A stretch of DNA of 64,000 bases from Tetracentron sinense (Eukaryota > Streptophyta > Magnoliopsida > Trochodendrales > Trochodendraceae): the NCBI GenBank assembly GCA_015143295.1, contig CM026566.1, positions 9,535,072-9,599,071 on the forward strand. The letters are read 5' to 3'. The notes beneath the pieces were generated by a model that did no database searches, was not told the origin of the DNA, and saw nothing but the letters and a program-made list of their open reading frames with translations. Positions 34,671-47,158 of the stretch are shown here, piece after piece. The translations under genes and the position numbers were made by a program. Each line of letters begins with the position of its first letter. Position 1 is the first letter of the stretch.

Positions 34671-35654
34671 AAAATGTACGGCTGAGTATGGAATACTTGG
34701 CAAGCCAAAACTACTAGCTAACAGTGATATCATAATTGTAATATTAAATGCAAGTGCACAAGTTCATGCTTAAAAACCCTATCATGGAAAATCTTTCATA
34801 AAACTTGTTCTTTTCATGGAAAGCTATAGAGCCCCAAAATTTGGGTTCACTGTGCTATGAATAGTTTTAGTGAATAGTGTCCTTGTATGGTGTATGTAAA
34901 GGCTTAGAGCCTTCCATCTTGTTCTTGGTTGTATGGTGAGTCAAGTAAGTATTTTAGGTATGTGTGCAGAGTATGAGTAGACTCTAAGTGGGTAAAAATC
35001 AAGGGTATAAAATACCCTAAGTGCTTAAAGGGTCATAAGTAAAGAGTGCGGTGAATAGTGCTGTGAATAGTGCTTGTGAGGCTCAAAGTTCTCTATGTGC
35101 TTGTGAATTAGGTGACGAGTTTATTAAGTCAATGAGTATAGGTTTTATGGTGTGTGTGGGTACTAAATAACCATCCTTGATGTTTATGGGTGTTAAAATA
35201 AAAAGGGGAAATGTTTTAAGTGTTAAGAGGGTAGATTTCTTACCATAACCTCAACTTGAGGGAGCTCTAGTTGGGTCATATCTTATTGGAATCGAGAGAT
35301 TCTTAAACCATTAGAAATATATTGAACCCCTCTTTAAAGTTCATGTTTATCACTTTTTTCAATTTAGAACAGAAGTTAAGTCAAATGTGGGATTTCCGGA
35401 ACTTGGTCTGCTGAGAATTCCTGGAACAGTTTGGACCAGTCCACTTGTGGGATCATTTAGACCTTTTAAAACTCAGAATTGGGCTTTTTCTAAAACATTA
35501 AAGTTGTTCTACATTGAATGTAGAATCCAACGCAAGTTGAATCGTCAAAATTAGATCACCGAGTCAAAAGTTATGGCCAAAACATCGAGACAAACAAAAC
35601 CGAACAGCATGAGCGGGAGACGAGCGGGAGACGAGCGGGAGACCCCTCCACTAA

Positions 35655-35760
35655 GGGTCGACCGGTCAAACCAGGGGTCGACTGGTCTCGCACTATTTTG
35701 TATGGGGGTTTATTCCAGAACCCCCTAATTGAACCGGTCGACCAGTGGACACCTCTGGTC
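35655..35760 (+). promoter_or_regulatory. GGTCGACC palindromes and TATA box of LTR I
   Basis: GGTCGACCGGTC, GGTCGACTGGTC and ACCGGTCGACCAGT lie around the spacer TGTATGGGGGTTTATTCCAG. A clear TATATAAA is at 35846-35853, about 85 bp downstream. This copy shows best that the palindrome slot is promoter-proximal. Confidence 0.65.
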
Positions 35761-36579
35761 AATCCCTCCATGCTTTTTGGTGCCTAAACCGACCTTGGGG
35801 GAGATATTTTGAAGGGTATATGGGCTTTTTGACAACCCCTTTGCCTATATAAAGCCCCACACTCGTGGGTAAGGGTTTACACAACCCATAGACCAGATTT
35901 TGAGAGAAACGGGAGCGAAGTTAGGGTTTATGAAGGGGGTTTTGCTAAAGGTGGTTGTCAAGGGTTAGAGTGAAGCTTGTTTAGCTTCTTGAAGTGCGAT
36001 CTTCACTTTCTCAAGCTTTCCCAAGTTGGAATTGATTCCACAAGCTTCCTCAAAGCTTTCTCTTGCTTCTACGGAGTATTCTTAAGCGAGTAAACCGTAG
36101 GGAATCGGTTTTGGTGAGGTAGATATAATCTACTATCTAGCTTTGTTATGAATTCCCTTTGTTTTTCACTCTATGATGTTTCCTACAAAATAAATCCTCT
36201 ATGTTTAAGAAATTTTAGATTTCAATGATGTATGATACTTTATGCGTATGCCTCAATTCTATTAAGTTATTTTATGATTTTCATGATACTTACAAGAGCT
36301 ATGTGCTATGTTTAAGAGATTCTAAGTCTAACATGATACTCAAAGTTCTCACACGTTATATTCCAAGTTTTCAAAGGATTACGCTATTATGTCAAAAGGT
36401 TTTCTAAGTTTACTATAGATGTTCATATGTCTCGCATGTACACTAGTCTCGCATGAATCGGATTTCTCATAAGTTGGATGTTTCAAAATTCATAAGAATT
36501 GTTTAAGAAAACCTCATAAGAACTCATAAGTGATTTTCCGGGATCATACATGCTCAAAAGTATCTCAAAAGCTCATTCA

Positions 36580-36750
36580 TATCTCGCAAGGCATCATTCA
36601 TATCTCAAAAGGCATCATACATATCTCACTAGGCATCATTCATATCTCACAAGGCATCATACATATCTCACAAGGCATCGTTAATATCTCGCAAGGGATC
36701 ATTCATATTTCGCAAGGCATCATGCATATCTCACAAGGCATCATATGTGG
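36580..36750 (+). repeat. Tandem 20-21 bp repeats in LTR I
   Basis: About eight units of AAGGCATCATTCATATCTCA with small changes; the 3' LTR has a shorter array (about 41240-41345). Confidence 0.88.
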
Positions 36751-37018
36751 CTCGCACGACTCATAAGGTTTCATTAGTACTCATAAGCACTCTTAAGAAC
36801 TCATAAGCAACTGATTTACAAACGACCTCATAAGATACGTTTTGTTTTAATGAAAGCTCAAAAGATAAGGTTTAAATGTAAAAGTATGATTTCCTAGTTC
36901 GGTTTAAAGCATGAAATATGAATTGTTAACCCTTTATGTGCTCACATGATATTGTTGCTTTATAACACTATTAGCTAGTATTTTGTACCCACTATGTATT
37001 CCATGCTCAGCCGAATTG

Positions 37019-37156
37019 TTGACTTCGGTAGGTTTTGTGGATGTACCTGCTCCCGAGCCTTGGATAGAGGAGGAGTACTACGAGCCTGAGCCTGCAATGG
37101 ATCACTACCAAGATGACGGAGCTCTAGATAAGGGGCCCTATCTAGACTATTGTTGA
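37019..37156 (+). CDS. LTR micro-ORF relative, no ATG at the usual place (element I)
   Basis: The frame reads TSVGFVDVPAPEPWIEEEY, then MDHYQDD, and ends GPYLDYC stop. The PEPWxEEEY core and PYLDYC end match the long form with different codons, but the ATG of the other families is absent (TTG ACT TCG). The 3' LTR copy (41630-41755) has TGG to TAG in the core. Confidence 0.4.
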   Translation: MTSVGFVDVPAPEPWIEEEYYEPEPAMDHYQDDGALDKGPYLDYC

Positions 37157-37466
37157 GTGATGTGAGATAGAAGGTCATGTATTTTGAAAGTGGGAAATGT
37201 CCACTTCAGATTATGTATTTTGAGAGTATTGAGGGTGGGACTTGTCCACTTCCTACTTAAAGTTTACTATGTTCTGTGGTTCAAACTTGAACCTGATAGG
37301 AGTACGTTATTTTGAATTACTTCCGCTATGTTTTAGTTCTATGTATAACTTGTGCACTCTGACAGGGTGTTAAGTATGCCTTATGTGTCATACAGGATGG
37401 TTTGACACGGTGGTCACGAACTAAAGTATCCCTAACTCTTAGGGGGTATTTTGGGTCACGACAAAC

Positions 37467-37480
37467 TTGGTATCAGAGTT
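37467..37480 (+). other. Primer binding site of element I
   Basis: TTGGTATCAGAGTT starts four bases after the LTR end; complement of tRNA-Met. Confidence 0.87.
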
Positions 37481-37991
37481 TAGGCATTAGACCCATAGGT
37501 ATTTAAGGGTGTTCTTTGAGTTGAACTTAGAACTCAGATGAATCCTACCTTATATGTTGATACTAAGACAAGATTTGTATCAATACTTAGGAATTTGAAT
37601 CCCTAGGGTCGAGGTTGTTCTTCAAGGAAAACATATCTCCTTCGAATTTGAGTTTGTTCTTATTGTAGGTTGAGATAGCAACATAGTGGGTGTCAAGCTA
37701 AGGAAATTTGGTTTCCTTGGGTTAGGCTGTCTTCTAAGCGGAGAGGAAGTTAGGAGTCGTATTCCAAGTATCAACGAATATTTAGTCTTAGCCGTAAGTC
37801 AGTTAATGTCTTAACCAAACGTGAGAACTTAGCATCGCTAGGAAACCAAGTTGTATGATTATACTATTATGTGTATACCTTGATGTATACTATGCGCTTA
37901 TATAGGCGAGATATGCTCGTTGAATTGCTATGTTCAAAGAGCTTAATTTCCCGTTCGACTCACGCTTTGCTATTGTCCTCAGTATTTGATC

Positions 37992-39232
37992 ATGAGGCGT
38001 GGCATCCGAGGTAGAGGGTATCAGACCCGAGGAAATAGGGGTGAGATTCCAGTGGGAGATTAGCAGCCAGACTTGACTCAAATCCTTGAGGCTATAGCAG
38101 CGACTATGGCTATGCTTGTAGATAGGGCTAATACTCCTATTGTAGCTGCTGCACCTACACCTCCTCCTGTACACCACACAAAAGGACTCGAAGCGTTTAG
38201 GAGATTGAAGCCTCCTACCTTCTATGGGACTCTTGATCCCACGACTGCAGAAGCATGGATCATGCAACTGGAGAAGACTTTCACAGTGCTCCACTGTACT
38301 GATGAGCAGCGCGTTGAGTGGGCTTCCTTTGTGATGAAAGGTGAAGCCAAGCACTGGTGGAGAGCTGCCCAGAGGCAGAGGGATACCGCAAAGGCAGGGG
38401 TAACCCTGGACATGGGGAGAGTTTTTGGATATGTTCTATGAGCAGTACTTTCCCAGGTTTATCAGGGAACAAAAGGAAAGAGAATTTATGCTTTTGGAGC
38501 AGGGAGAGATGAGCGTAGCCGCGTATGAGGCTAAGTTCATCGGCTTGTCGAGATTTACTCCGCATATGATCGCTACAGAGGGTATGCGGGTCAGAAAGTT
38601 CGAGACGGGGCTGAAATATTTCATCCGGGATCGGGTTTCCATTCTTCAGGTAGAAACCTGGAAGGATATTGTGGGCAAGGCAAGGATTGCTGAGTGGACT
38701 TCCGAGGAGTTGCTCAAGAGGAGAGACAGTAGTCTAGGGAGAGGCATGTTTGAAGGACTGTTCATTGGCTCAGCACCGCCTGAGAAGAAGGCCAGAACTG
38801 CTCCCTTTCAGAATTCTCCACCTACTAAGGCTCAGAGGCCTCATTTTGTTCCACAGACACCTCGCCCCTCTATGACGCAAGCCACTGGATATGTGCCGGC
38901 CGCAACCTCAGCATTTTCATTAGAGGTTTGCACATCTTGTGGCAAGAGGCATAAGGTTAGAGACTGCCGTAGACTCTCTGGTGGTTGTTTCCACTGTGGC
39001 GCTTTGGGGCACATGATCAGAGATTGTCCAAGGAGGCAGATGCAGCCAGTCCATTCTCAGGGAAGTAGGCCCCCAGTTCGACAGGCCCCACAACAGGGGT
39101 CTTCTCAGACTTATAAACCATTGCAGCCAACCCAGCAGCCTCAACAGGCGAGTCAAGGCAGAGCCTTCGCCTTATCTAGGAGAGACCCACATGCATCTGA
39201 GGATGTTGTGCAAGATACACTTAAGTCAGAGT
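37992..39232 (+). pseudogene. gag of element I (one stop, one frameshift)
   Basis: Starts MRRGIRGRGYQTRGN. A TAG at 38061-38063 and a one-base insertion near 38400 (before PWTWGEF) break the frame; the second part runs from 38402 in another frame. Core: MSVAAYEAKFIGLSRF, VSILQVETWKDIVGKARIAEW; zinc knuckles CTSCGKRHKVRDC and CFHCGALGHMIRDC. It ends EDVVQDT, where the intron donor GTACGC of other elements is ATACAC. The following AT-rich stretch resembles the intron, then the polypurine region follows; pol is absent. Confidence 0.9.
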
Positions 39233-39516
39233 TGTTGAACTGTAAATTATTGATAGTATGTGATATATGCTTATATGTGTGTATGAACATGCTACGTATA
39301 ATCTATGTGTATTTGATATGCATTGTTGAAAATTTTGTGTGTAACGTGTGCTTAGCCGGGCGACTGGCTGACTTGAGATTGATACATCCTTTTGGTTATG
39401 TGTGACATTGTCAAGTTAGTATGCTCAGTTGAGCAAGGTGAAGTGTGGGAAAGAATCCTCGCTTGCTTGTGTGTTGTCTTAATTTCGCGGAAGAAATTCT
39501 TATAAGGAGGGGAGGA
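39233..39516 (+). other. Non-coding 3' internal part and polypurine tract of element I
   Basis: AT-rich relic of the gag-pol intron region, then ATTTCGCGGAAGAAATTC and the polypurine tract AAGGAGGGGAGGA (39504-39516). Nothing of pol remains. Confidence 0.7.
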
Positions 39517-42062
39517 TGTAGAGCCCCGGAATTTGGGTTCACTGTGCTATGAATAGTGTCAGTGAATAGTGTCCTTGTATGGTGTGTGTAAAGGCTTAGA
39601 GCCTTCCATCTTGTTCTTGGTTGTATGGTGAGTCAAGTAAGTATTTTAGGTATGTGTGTTGAGGCTCAAAGAGAGAGTATGAGTAGACTCTAAGTGGGTA
39701 AAATTCAAGGGTATAAAATACCCTAAGTGCTTAAGGGGTCATAAGTAAAGAGCGCGGTGAATAGTGCTTGTGAGGCTCAAAGTTCTCTTTGTGCTTGTGA
39801 ATTAGGTGACGAGTTTATTAAGTCAATGAGTATAGGTTTTATGGTGTGTGAGGGTACTAAATAACCATCCTTGATGTCATGGGTGTGAAAGTAAAAAGGG
39901 GAAATGTTCTAAGTGTCAAGAGGGTAGATGTCTTACCATAACTTCAAATTGAGGGAGCGCTTATTGGGTCATATCTTATTGGAATCGATTGATCCTTGAA
40001 CCATTAGAAAGATATTGAACCCCTCTTTAAAGTTCATGTTTATTACTTTTTGAGATTTAGAATAGCAGTTAAGTCAAACGTGGGATTTCCGGAACTTGGT
40101 CTACTGAGAATTCCTGGAACAGTTTGGACCAGTCCAATTGTGGGCCCATTTAGACCCTTTAAAACTCAGAATTGGGCTTTGTGTAAAACATGAAAGTTGT
40201 ACTTGTTTGAATGTAGGATCTAACACAATTTGAATTTTCAAAATCAGATCACTGAGTCAAAAGTTATGGCCAAAACATCAAGGCAGACAAAACCGAACAG
40301 CATGAGCGGGAGACGAGAGGTCGACCCCTCCACTAAGGGTCGACCGGTCTCGCACTATTTTGTATGGGGGTTTATTCCAGAACCCCCTAATTGAACCGGT
40401 CGACCGGTGGACGCCTCCGGTCGATCCCTCCATGCTTTTTGGTGCCTAAACCGACCTTGGGGGAGATATTTTGAAGGGTATATGGGCTTTTTGACAACCC
40501 CTTTGCCTATATAAAGCCCCACACTCGTGGGTAAGGGTTTACACAACCCATAGACCAGATTTTGAGAGAAACGGGAGCGAAGTTATGGTTTGTGAAGGGG
40601 GTTTTGCTAAAGGTGGTTGTCAAGGCTTAGAGTGAAGCTTGTTTAGCTTCTTGAAGTGCGATCTTCACTTTCTCAAGCTTTCCCAAGTTGGAATTGATTC
40701 CACAAGCTTCCTCAAAGCTTTCTCTTGCTTCTACGGAGTATTCTTAAGTGAGTAAACCGTAGGGAATCGGTTTTGGTGAGGTAGATATAATCTACTATCT
40801 AGCTTTGTTATGAATTCCCTTTGTTTTTCACTCTATGATGTTTCCTACAAAATAAATCCTCTATGTTTAAGAAAGTTTAGATTTCGATGATGTATGATAC
40901 TTTATGTGTATGCCTCAATGCTATTAAGTTATTTTATGATTTCCATGATACTTACAAGAGCTATGTGCTATGTTTAAGAGATTCTAAGTCTAACATGATA
41001 CTCAAAGTTCTCACACGTTATATTCCAAGTTTTCAAAGGATTACGCTATTATGTCAAAGGGTTTTCTATGTCTACTATAGATATTCATAAGTCTCGCATG
41101 TACACTAGTCTCGCATGAATCGAATTTCTCATAAGTTGGATGTTTCAAAATTCATAAGAAGTGTTTAAGAAAACCTCATAAGAACTCACAAGTGATTTTA
41201 CGGGATCATACATGCTCACAAGTATCTCAAAAGCTCATTCATTTCTCGCAAGGCATCATTCATATCTCAAAAGGCATCATACATATCTCGCAAGGCATCA
41301 TTCATATCTTGCAAGGCATCATTCATATCTCACAAGGCATCATATGTGGCTCGCACGACTCATAAGGTTTCATAAGTACTCATAAGCACTCTGAAGAACT
41401 CATATGCGACTAATTTACGAACGACCTCATAAGATACGTTTTGTTTTTACGAAAACTCAAGAGACAAGGTTTAAATGTGAAAGTATAACTTTCAAGTTCG
41501 GTTTAAAGCATGAAGTATGAATTGTTAACCCTCTATGTGCTCGCATGATATTGTTGCTTTATAACACTCTTAGCTCGTATTTTGTACCCACTGAGTATTC
41601 CATGCTCAGCCAAATTGTTGACTTCGGTAGGTTTTGTGGATTCACCTGCTCCCGAGCCTTAGATAGAGGAGGAGTACTACGAGCCTGAGCCTGCTATGGA
41701 TCACTACCAAGATGACGGAGCTCTAGATAGGGGGCCCTATGTAGACTATTGTTGAGTGATGTGAGACAGAAGGTCATGTATTTTGAAAGTGGGAAATGTC
41801 CACTTTAGATTATATATTTTGAGAGTATTGAGGGTGGGACTTGTCCACTTCCTACTTAAAGTTTAATATGTTCTGTGATTCAAACTTGAACCTGATAGGA
41901 GTACGTTATTTTGAATTGCTTCCGCTATGTTTTAGGTCTATGTATAACTTGTGCGCTCTGACAGGGTGTTAAGTATGCCTTATGTGTCATACAGGATGGT
42001 TTGACATGATGGTCACGAACTAAAGTATCCCTAACTCCTAGGGGGTATTTTGGGTCACGACA
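39517..42062 (+). repeat. 3' LTR of element I (2546 bp)
   Basis: Starts TGTAGAGCCCCGG and ends GGGTCACGACA. TATA box at 40508-40515. Differs from the 5' LTR by scattered substitutions and several indels, including a shorter palindrome region (40320-40430) and a shorter repeat array. Confidence 0.93.
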
Positions 42063-43004
42063 AAAGCAAACCGTCTTATGCATGCTTATGAATCTTATGA
42101 ATGCTTGTGAGTATCGTGTTTTCTTATGAGTTCTTGTGAGCTTTCGAGTTCTTATAACTTTTCTTGTGAGCATACGAGTTCTTATGAGTTCTTCACTAGT
42201 GGCGCCCTTCGTACCATCCCACTAAACACCCACACAAAGTAGCTTGGGAATATCAGATGATTAGTGGCGCTCCTTGGTCCGTCTCACTAACTTACGAGTT
42301 CTTACAAGTTCTTCCATAGTGGCGCCCTTCGTACCATCCCACTAAACACCCACCCAAAGTAGCTTGGGAATATCAAATGGTTAGTTGCACTCCTCGGGCC
42401 GTCCCACTAGCTTACGAGTTCTTACAAGTTCTTATGAGTTTATTCTTGTGAGCTTATGATTCTTGGAGATATATGCAAGATCTTAGACTTAGGAACTTCT
42501 TATGAGTTCTTTAAGTGACTGATCTTAGAAATACCAACCCAAAGTTTGGCTTTGTCAAATGCTTATGCGAAAACTCGATCATGCAAAACTTATCATGCGT
42601 GGAGTGCTTGTGAGTATTCTCATGTCCATATGGAAAGCCTTAACAATTCACATAAATTCATACAAGACATGTTCGCATTATAGTATACTAGAATAATTCT
42701 AGAAACATAGCATATTTTCCATTCCATATCATCAAAACCATGGCTTTTAAGCCTAATTCATCACATCATACTTGAAATCATGGTTTATTTAGAGATAATA
42801 ACATTTACTTAAAGATATAGCCATATTAATCATCTTCATGGAAAAACCCCCAATTCATAAACCCTTATTTACATCATTTGATCATAATCTAGTTTACCCA
42901 TAATCCCTCATTTACCATTTCTAGCATTTAAAGCTAAAATCACCTATTTAATCATCTTTTCCCATCTTGGTATGATAACAAGGCTAGATAGTAGGTTTAC
43001 TTAC

Positions 43005-45192
43005 TGTTGGACATATATGCCCTCGAAAGCCAATAAGAGACTTTTCTATGTTGATTAGACAAACATCATATTCACACAACCAACTATAAAGGGTATTTAT
43101 ATTAATTACTGTCTCATATGATGATGACATAAAGTTCCATAGGTAACATTGTAGGAAAATCATGCAAAGGTTGCGAGGAGATATGATTTTCCGGTTCCTT
43201 GTAAACCTAATATTGTTCGAAGCCTCTAGAGTACTGGTTGGGCGCCGTACTTCATCATGGCTTGCACATGTGTAGTTCTATGAGATAGTGTGATGAATCT
43301 CATTCACAGAGAGTGGTAACTCTTGACTAACATGTGAGTATATGTAGCAAGTACATAATACTGAACGGGGTCACTAGTGGATACCCTATGGAATACACTG
43401 TCAGATTGTATTAGGGTTATCCATTTGAAAAATTGTCCTTAGACCTGAGAGGTTAACATCTTCTCAGACATTTGTCTATATGGCTTTGATGTGCCAATCG
43501 GCAATGTCCAATACACAGGAATAACTCCGGGTACGTTGGGTCATGTACACTATGTTTGGAGAAGTGTGTAAACACTCAATAAGGAATCCACAACTCCTTA
43601 ATTGGAGATAATGATATCAAGGTGATACTTGTTGAACTGAACTGTTAAATCCAGTACTGGTGCTTTTCGGTAAAATGGTCTTTATTGAAGTTGATATTTT
43701 TAATATGGAAAAGTATATATATAAATATATATGTCAGTTCTTTTCTAATGTTTTCTTCAAAAATGTTTTGGAGGTTCAGTTCAATGAAAAGTAATCATGA
43801 GAAAGAGTTCTATTCATAAGCTAGGGACTAAGACAGTGGAATAGTTCCAATCCCGGAAGCTTACAAGTGATATCGGAATGTGGAATGATTTATTTGTAAA
43901 TATATTGTGAGATGGTACTTACAAGCAATTCTCTAATTTCTGGAGGTTAATCACATTGTGTTAATGGACATTAATTGTGATTGGTGGAAGTCCAGGGACT
44001 TAGATAACATTCTATGATCCTAATGGAGTTTTAGGAAAGGTGTTTCCTAGTAACAATGCTTCAACCAAAAAGGTGAAGTACTTGGTCCCACAACCGGAAA
44101 TAGGAGATCCCTTTAGATCCCACACACAAGGACCTTCTTAAAGTATTTAATTTAATTTATAATTAAATTAATTAATTTCTCTAAGTAATCACTATATGGT
44201 ATAGTGAAGCTCTAAAAGGTGGAATCACATTAGATGTGAAAAACCAAATGGGTAGGACCCATTGGGAATTATTATAAAAGAATAATTCAAGTGACCAAGA
44301 GGGTTTTGGAAACCCTTTAGGCGTGTAGGGTGGGACCCACCTAGGGTGGGACGCCCACTTCAAGGAGGAATAATAATTGTTATTATTTTAATTAGTTTCT
44401 AATTAATTAACACCTTATTGGATAAGGTTAGTTAGTTAGTTAGTTACTAATTAAAGATTCCCTAATTGTTAGGGATTCCATTAGTTAGTTACTAATTCAA
44501 GATTCCTTATTGGATAAGGATAAGATTGGTTAATAATGGATAAGGTTGGTTTCTTTTAAGATTAATCCTAATTGGATTAGGAGAATAATCAATAAAGGAA
44601 ACTATTGAGGAATCCTAATTGGATTAGGATAAGGTTAATGAATTATAATTGGATTACAATTCAAGCAACCAAGAGAGAACTTATATAAAGGATTGGATGC
44701 CCAGCCCTTTAATATACATAATTCTCCAGAATTTTTTCTTCTCTCCCTCTCCTAAAAAACCTCACACCCTCCCCTCTCTCTCCTTGAGGTGTACGGTCAC
44801 ACCCATCTCTCTCTTCTTTTGTCTTCTTGATTGGATCTTGAGGAAAAGCAAGAATTCCATCTTGTTCATCAAGAAAAGTTCTTGATCAATAAAGATTGGA
44901 TCTTTATTCAAGATTCCTAGAGCTGGAAATTTGGAAGGGCCATTAGCTTCCATTAGAGAAAGCTTTAAAGGAAAAAGAAGGTTCGTGTGAATCGACAGGA
45001 GACTTGACACTTGTGAAGTTTTGCGAGTACTATTCTAACGTGGATTTGACTTAACAATTTCAAAGTCGCAAAGGTGAATGTTATTCTAACCTTCATTGAA
45101 TAAAAATCAATTAGAATCTTAGTCAGATCTTGGGATTCGATGTATGCCCCCCAAGAACTGTGTTTCTAAAATTAAAAAGAGGCATACTTTCA
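43005..45192 (+). mobile_element. Solo copia-type LTR J with CTTAC target duplication (2188 bp)
   Basis: Starts TGTTGGACATATATGCCC, ends GGCATACTTTCA, flanked by CTTAC at 43000-43004 and 45193-45197. The undisturbed site is seen in the 3' LTR of H near 28163. TATA box TATATAAA at 44682-44689. Shares its start and layout with copia LTR D. No internal region. Confidence 0.9.
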
Positions 45193-45757
45193 CTTACTTG
45201 CAAGGTTTAAATCTTGGCTTGGAAGGACGATTGAACACAAGCTTGAGCTTGAAAATGGATATCCACACTCAACGATGAAGATCCAGGCTTGTGGAAGCTT
45301 GGACTTAACCTCCACTTGATACCCCAAACTCCCCTTGAGCAAAACCCTAACTTCTCCCCTTCTTCCTCTCTAAAATCTCTCCAATTTTGTCTGAGAGGGT
45401 TTATGAAACCCTAACCCACGAAATTTGGGTATATAAGGGCAATGGGATGGTCAAAGACCAACATACCCTTAATGAATTGGCTTAAAAATGACCAAAAATG
45501 GCCAAAATTGCGAGGTTCGGTCGACCGGTTCAAAATAGGCTCTCTGGAATCGCTATTTTCCAATCAGCGGTGAGAGAACTAGAGCTTTTCAAAGTTGAGG
45601 GTATGCAAAGGCATCACCCTTATTGATAGTTAATAGTATTCTATACTCTTACTTTCTTCATCCAAACACCCATATACCAAAAATATATTCTTAAGGCTTT
45701 TAATACATGATATCATTCATCATACTAAGCCATCAAGATTTGGGGTTTTACAGAAAT

Positions 45758-47158
45758 CGTCTGTAATCATCCGTTGCTGATCGATAAATTTGTTCTAGTG
45801 ATTACTTATATATACTTGGTTGAGCTCCCCCTCTTATTCTCTAAACTTTCTCACATCCACTTTCTTCCTCTTCACATTCTCTTCTTAGTAGATTTTATTT
45901 TTTATTTCTCTTTCATATGAGTTTTGTTATGAAATTCGTAATTATTTTTTTTTGCATAGTTATATTAGTATGATATTTTCAAACTCGGGCTCAATAGATT
46001 CTTTGGAGTTGATTCTATGATCAACTTGAGCCACTCATTGGCTATAATGAGATGAGGTCTCATACATTTGAAAGGTTTACTTTCGGCATTTCCAAACGGG
46101 TTCTAAGAACAGAACTATTCAAAAAAATCCAGATTGTTCCAAGGAACAAAATCAGTTTCTAATCCGGAACAATGCCAAACGGGCCCTTAGATGCTTCAAA
46201 CAAAATCTTTTGGGTCACACCAGTCCAAGCAATTGGTTCATCTCGAGTCACACCTTTGACCCATAAAAAGTTTGAACTAGACCCTTGAGGTGTTCGTGTC
46301 CTGTGTTGGTCTAGGTTTTCAAAATACTAAAAAAAAAAATTTCTCCTTTGCAAAACTTAAATTTCGGTGCCAAGTAGAACATTATAATATAGGAGGGCCA
46401 ATTTTGTCCTCAACATATATTTTTTTGTGGGTAATTTCAGCAGATGTTTTGAAGAACAATTTTGTACTCTTATAGCACGTGGAATTTAAGAACCCCCCCC
46501 TATTTTTTTTTGAAAGGTGGATTTAAGAACCCCTGTTCAATTGCCAAAGACCACAAAATAAAAAGAGATATAAAAGCTTCTATTCTATTCCTCGCCTGGT
46601 CACTTGGACGAAATTGTTAAGCCAGAGGGCTTCGATTCGTCACTGGCTCCCCTGCAATAACGGCTGCATGGGGTGGGGGGTATTCCCTATTTAGCCCTGT
46701 GAACTAGCTGAGCTTTCAAGGCCTCAGGATATCACCGGTATCAAAAAAGATATATGTTTGTTTGAATTTCCAACCATATTCCTCATGTGACTTCCCTTCA
46801 CATAAGTGTTTTAATTCAGTGCCTCTTCCCCATAATGAGTCGCCCACTTTTAAGGTCCGAATTGATAGTGTTTTCAATCCTGTGTAATCAACTCTAATCT
46901 CTAATATCCACACCAAAAGAGAAATCGTTAGAACCATCTCTAATAATCCATCTAATACATTTGAGACTAGGATCTGGTCATAATAATGAAAATTTTAACA
47001 TTAAATAGAAAGTCTAGGCAAATTTAATCATTAGGGAACGCATGGCCAGTACGAATTCCTCACTTATAAATGATTTTGTACCTCAACTTATATGAGGTTC
47101 ATTACGCGCTCCCAATTTAAGAAATTTTCCACTTGTTTTTTTTTTTTGTTTGGTTCAG
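45758..47158. other. Unassigned intergenic segment
   Basis: No coding region seen. TATATATAC (about 45807) followed by a CT-rich stretch (45825-45895) looks like a plant promoter and 5' leader but is not followed by a plausible ORF. Two direct copies of CCAAACGGG (46093, 46172) are present. Confidence 0.45.

Larger units (their letters stand above)
34825..37463 (+). repeat. 5' LTR of element I (2639 bp)
   Basis: Starts TATAGAGCCCC, ends GGGTCACGACA. GGTCGACC palindromes 35655-35760, TATA box TATATAAA at 35846-35853, a 20-21 bp repeat array at about 36580-36750, micro-ORF region 37019-37156, GT...AG pair 37032 and 37395. Early in the LTR, GTGAATAGTGC motifs repeat (34850-34880, 35050-35075). 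Confidence 0.93.
34825..42062 (+). mobile_element. Element I: gag-only LTR retrotransposon (TR-GAG type), AAAGC duplication
   Basis: 5' LTR 34825-37463, tRNA-Met site, gag 37992-39232, polypurine tract and 3' LTR 39517-42062, flanked by AAAGC at 34820-34824 and 42063-42067. The internal region is only 2053 bp and has no protease, RT, RNase H or integrase. It matches the published class of terminal-repeat retrotransposons with a Gag domain only, which must be moved by enzymes of other elements. The 5' LTR begins TATAG (TG to TA) although the duplication is intact. Confidence 0.93.
24518..45752 (-). mobile_element. Element H: gypsy chromovirus with GAAAT target duplication, host of nested insertions
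   Basis: Complete on the minus strand: 5' LTR 45752-34258 (with elements I and J inside), tRNA-Met site, gag, intron, pol, polypurine tract, 3' LTR 29132-24518 (with LTR G inside). GAAAT flanks it at 24513-24517 and 45753-45757. The 3' LTR end reads TT where TG is expected. Many stops and at least two frameshifts show it is old. Confidence 0.92.
34258..45752 (-). repeat. 5' LTR of element H (interrupted by element I and LTR J)
   Basis: LTR sequence is at 34258-34824, 42068-43004 and 45198-45752. Compared with the 3' LTR it lacks about 415 bp (junction near 45549, CTCTGGAAT/CGCT), which removes most of the palindrome array and the conserved U3 block. The micro-ORF at 34530-34670 has one in-frame TAG. 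Starts TGTAAAACCCCAAATC at 45752. Confidence 0.88.
24370..45800. mobile_element. Possible small CACTA-type element split by element H (tentative)
   Basis: CACTAGTGACGG starts at 24370, and the reverse complement CACTAGAACAAATTT ends at 45800. Without element H the unit would be about 200 bp with GACGGAAAT-like subterminal words. The two ends match only for CACTAG and no 3-bp duplication is evident (acc versus att), so this is weak. Confidence 0.25.

Noticed and set aside
45807..45895. Host gene promoter with TATA box and CT-rich leader
   Set aside because: No start codon followed by a plausible ORF within the next 1.3 kb; kept only as a remark.
46083..46190. Possible hAT-type element ends (CCAAACGGG)
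   Set aside because: The two copies are in direct, not inverted, orientation and no 8-bp duplication is visible.
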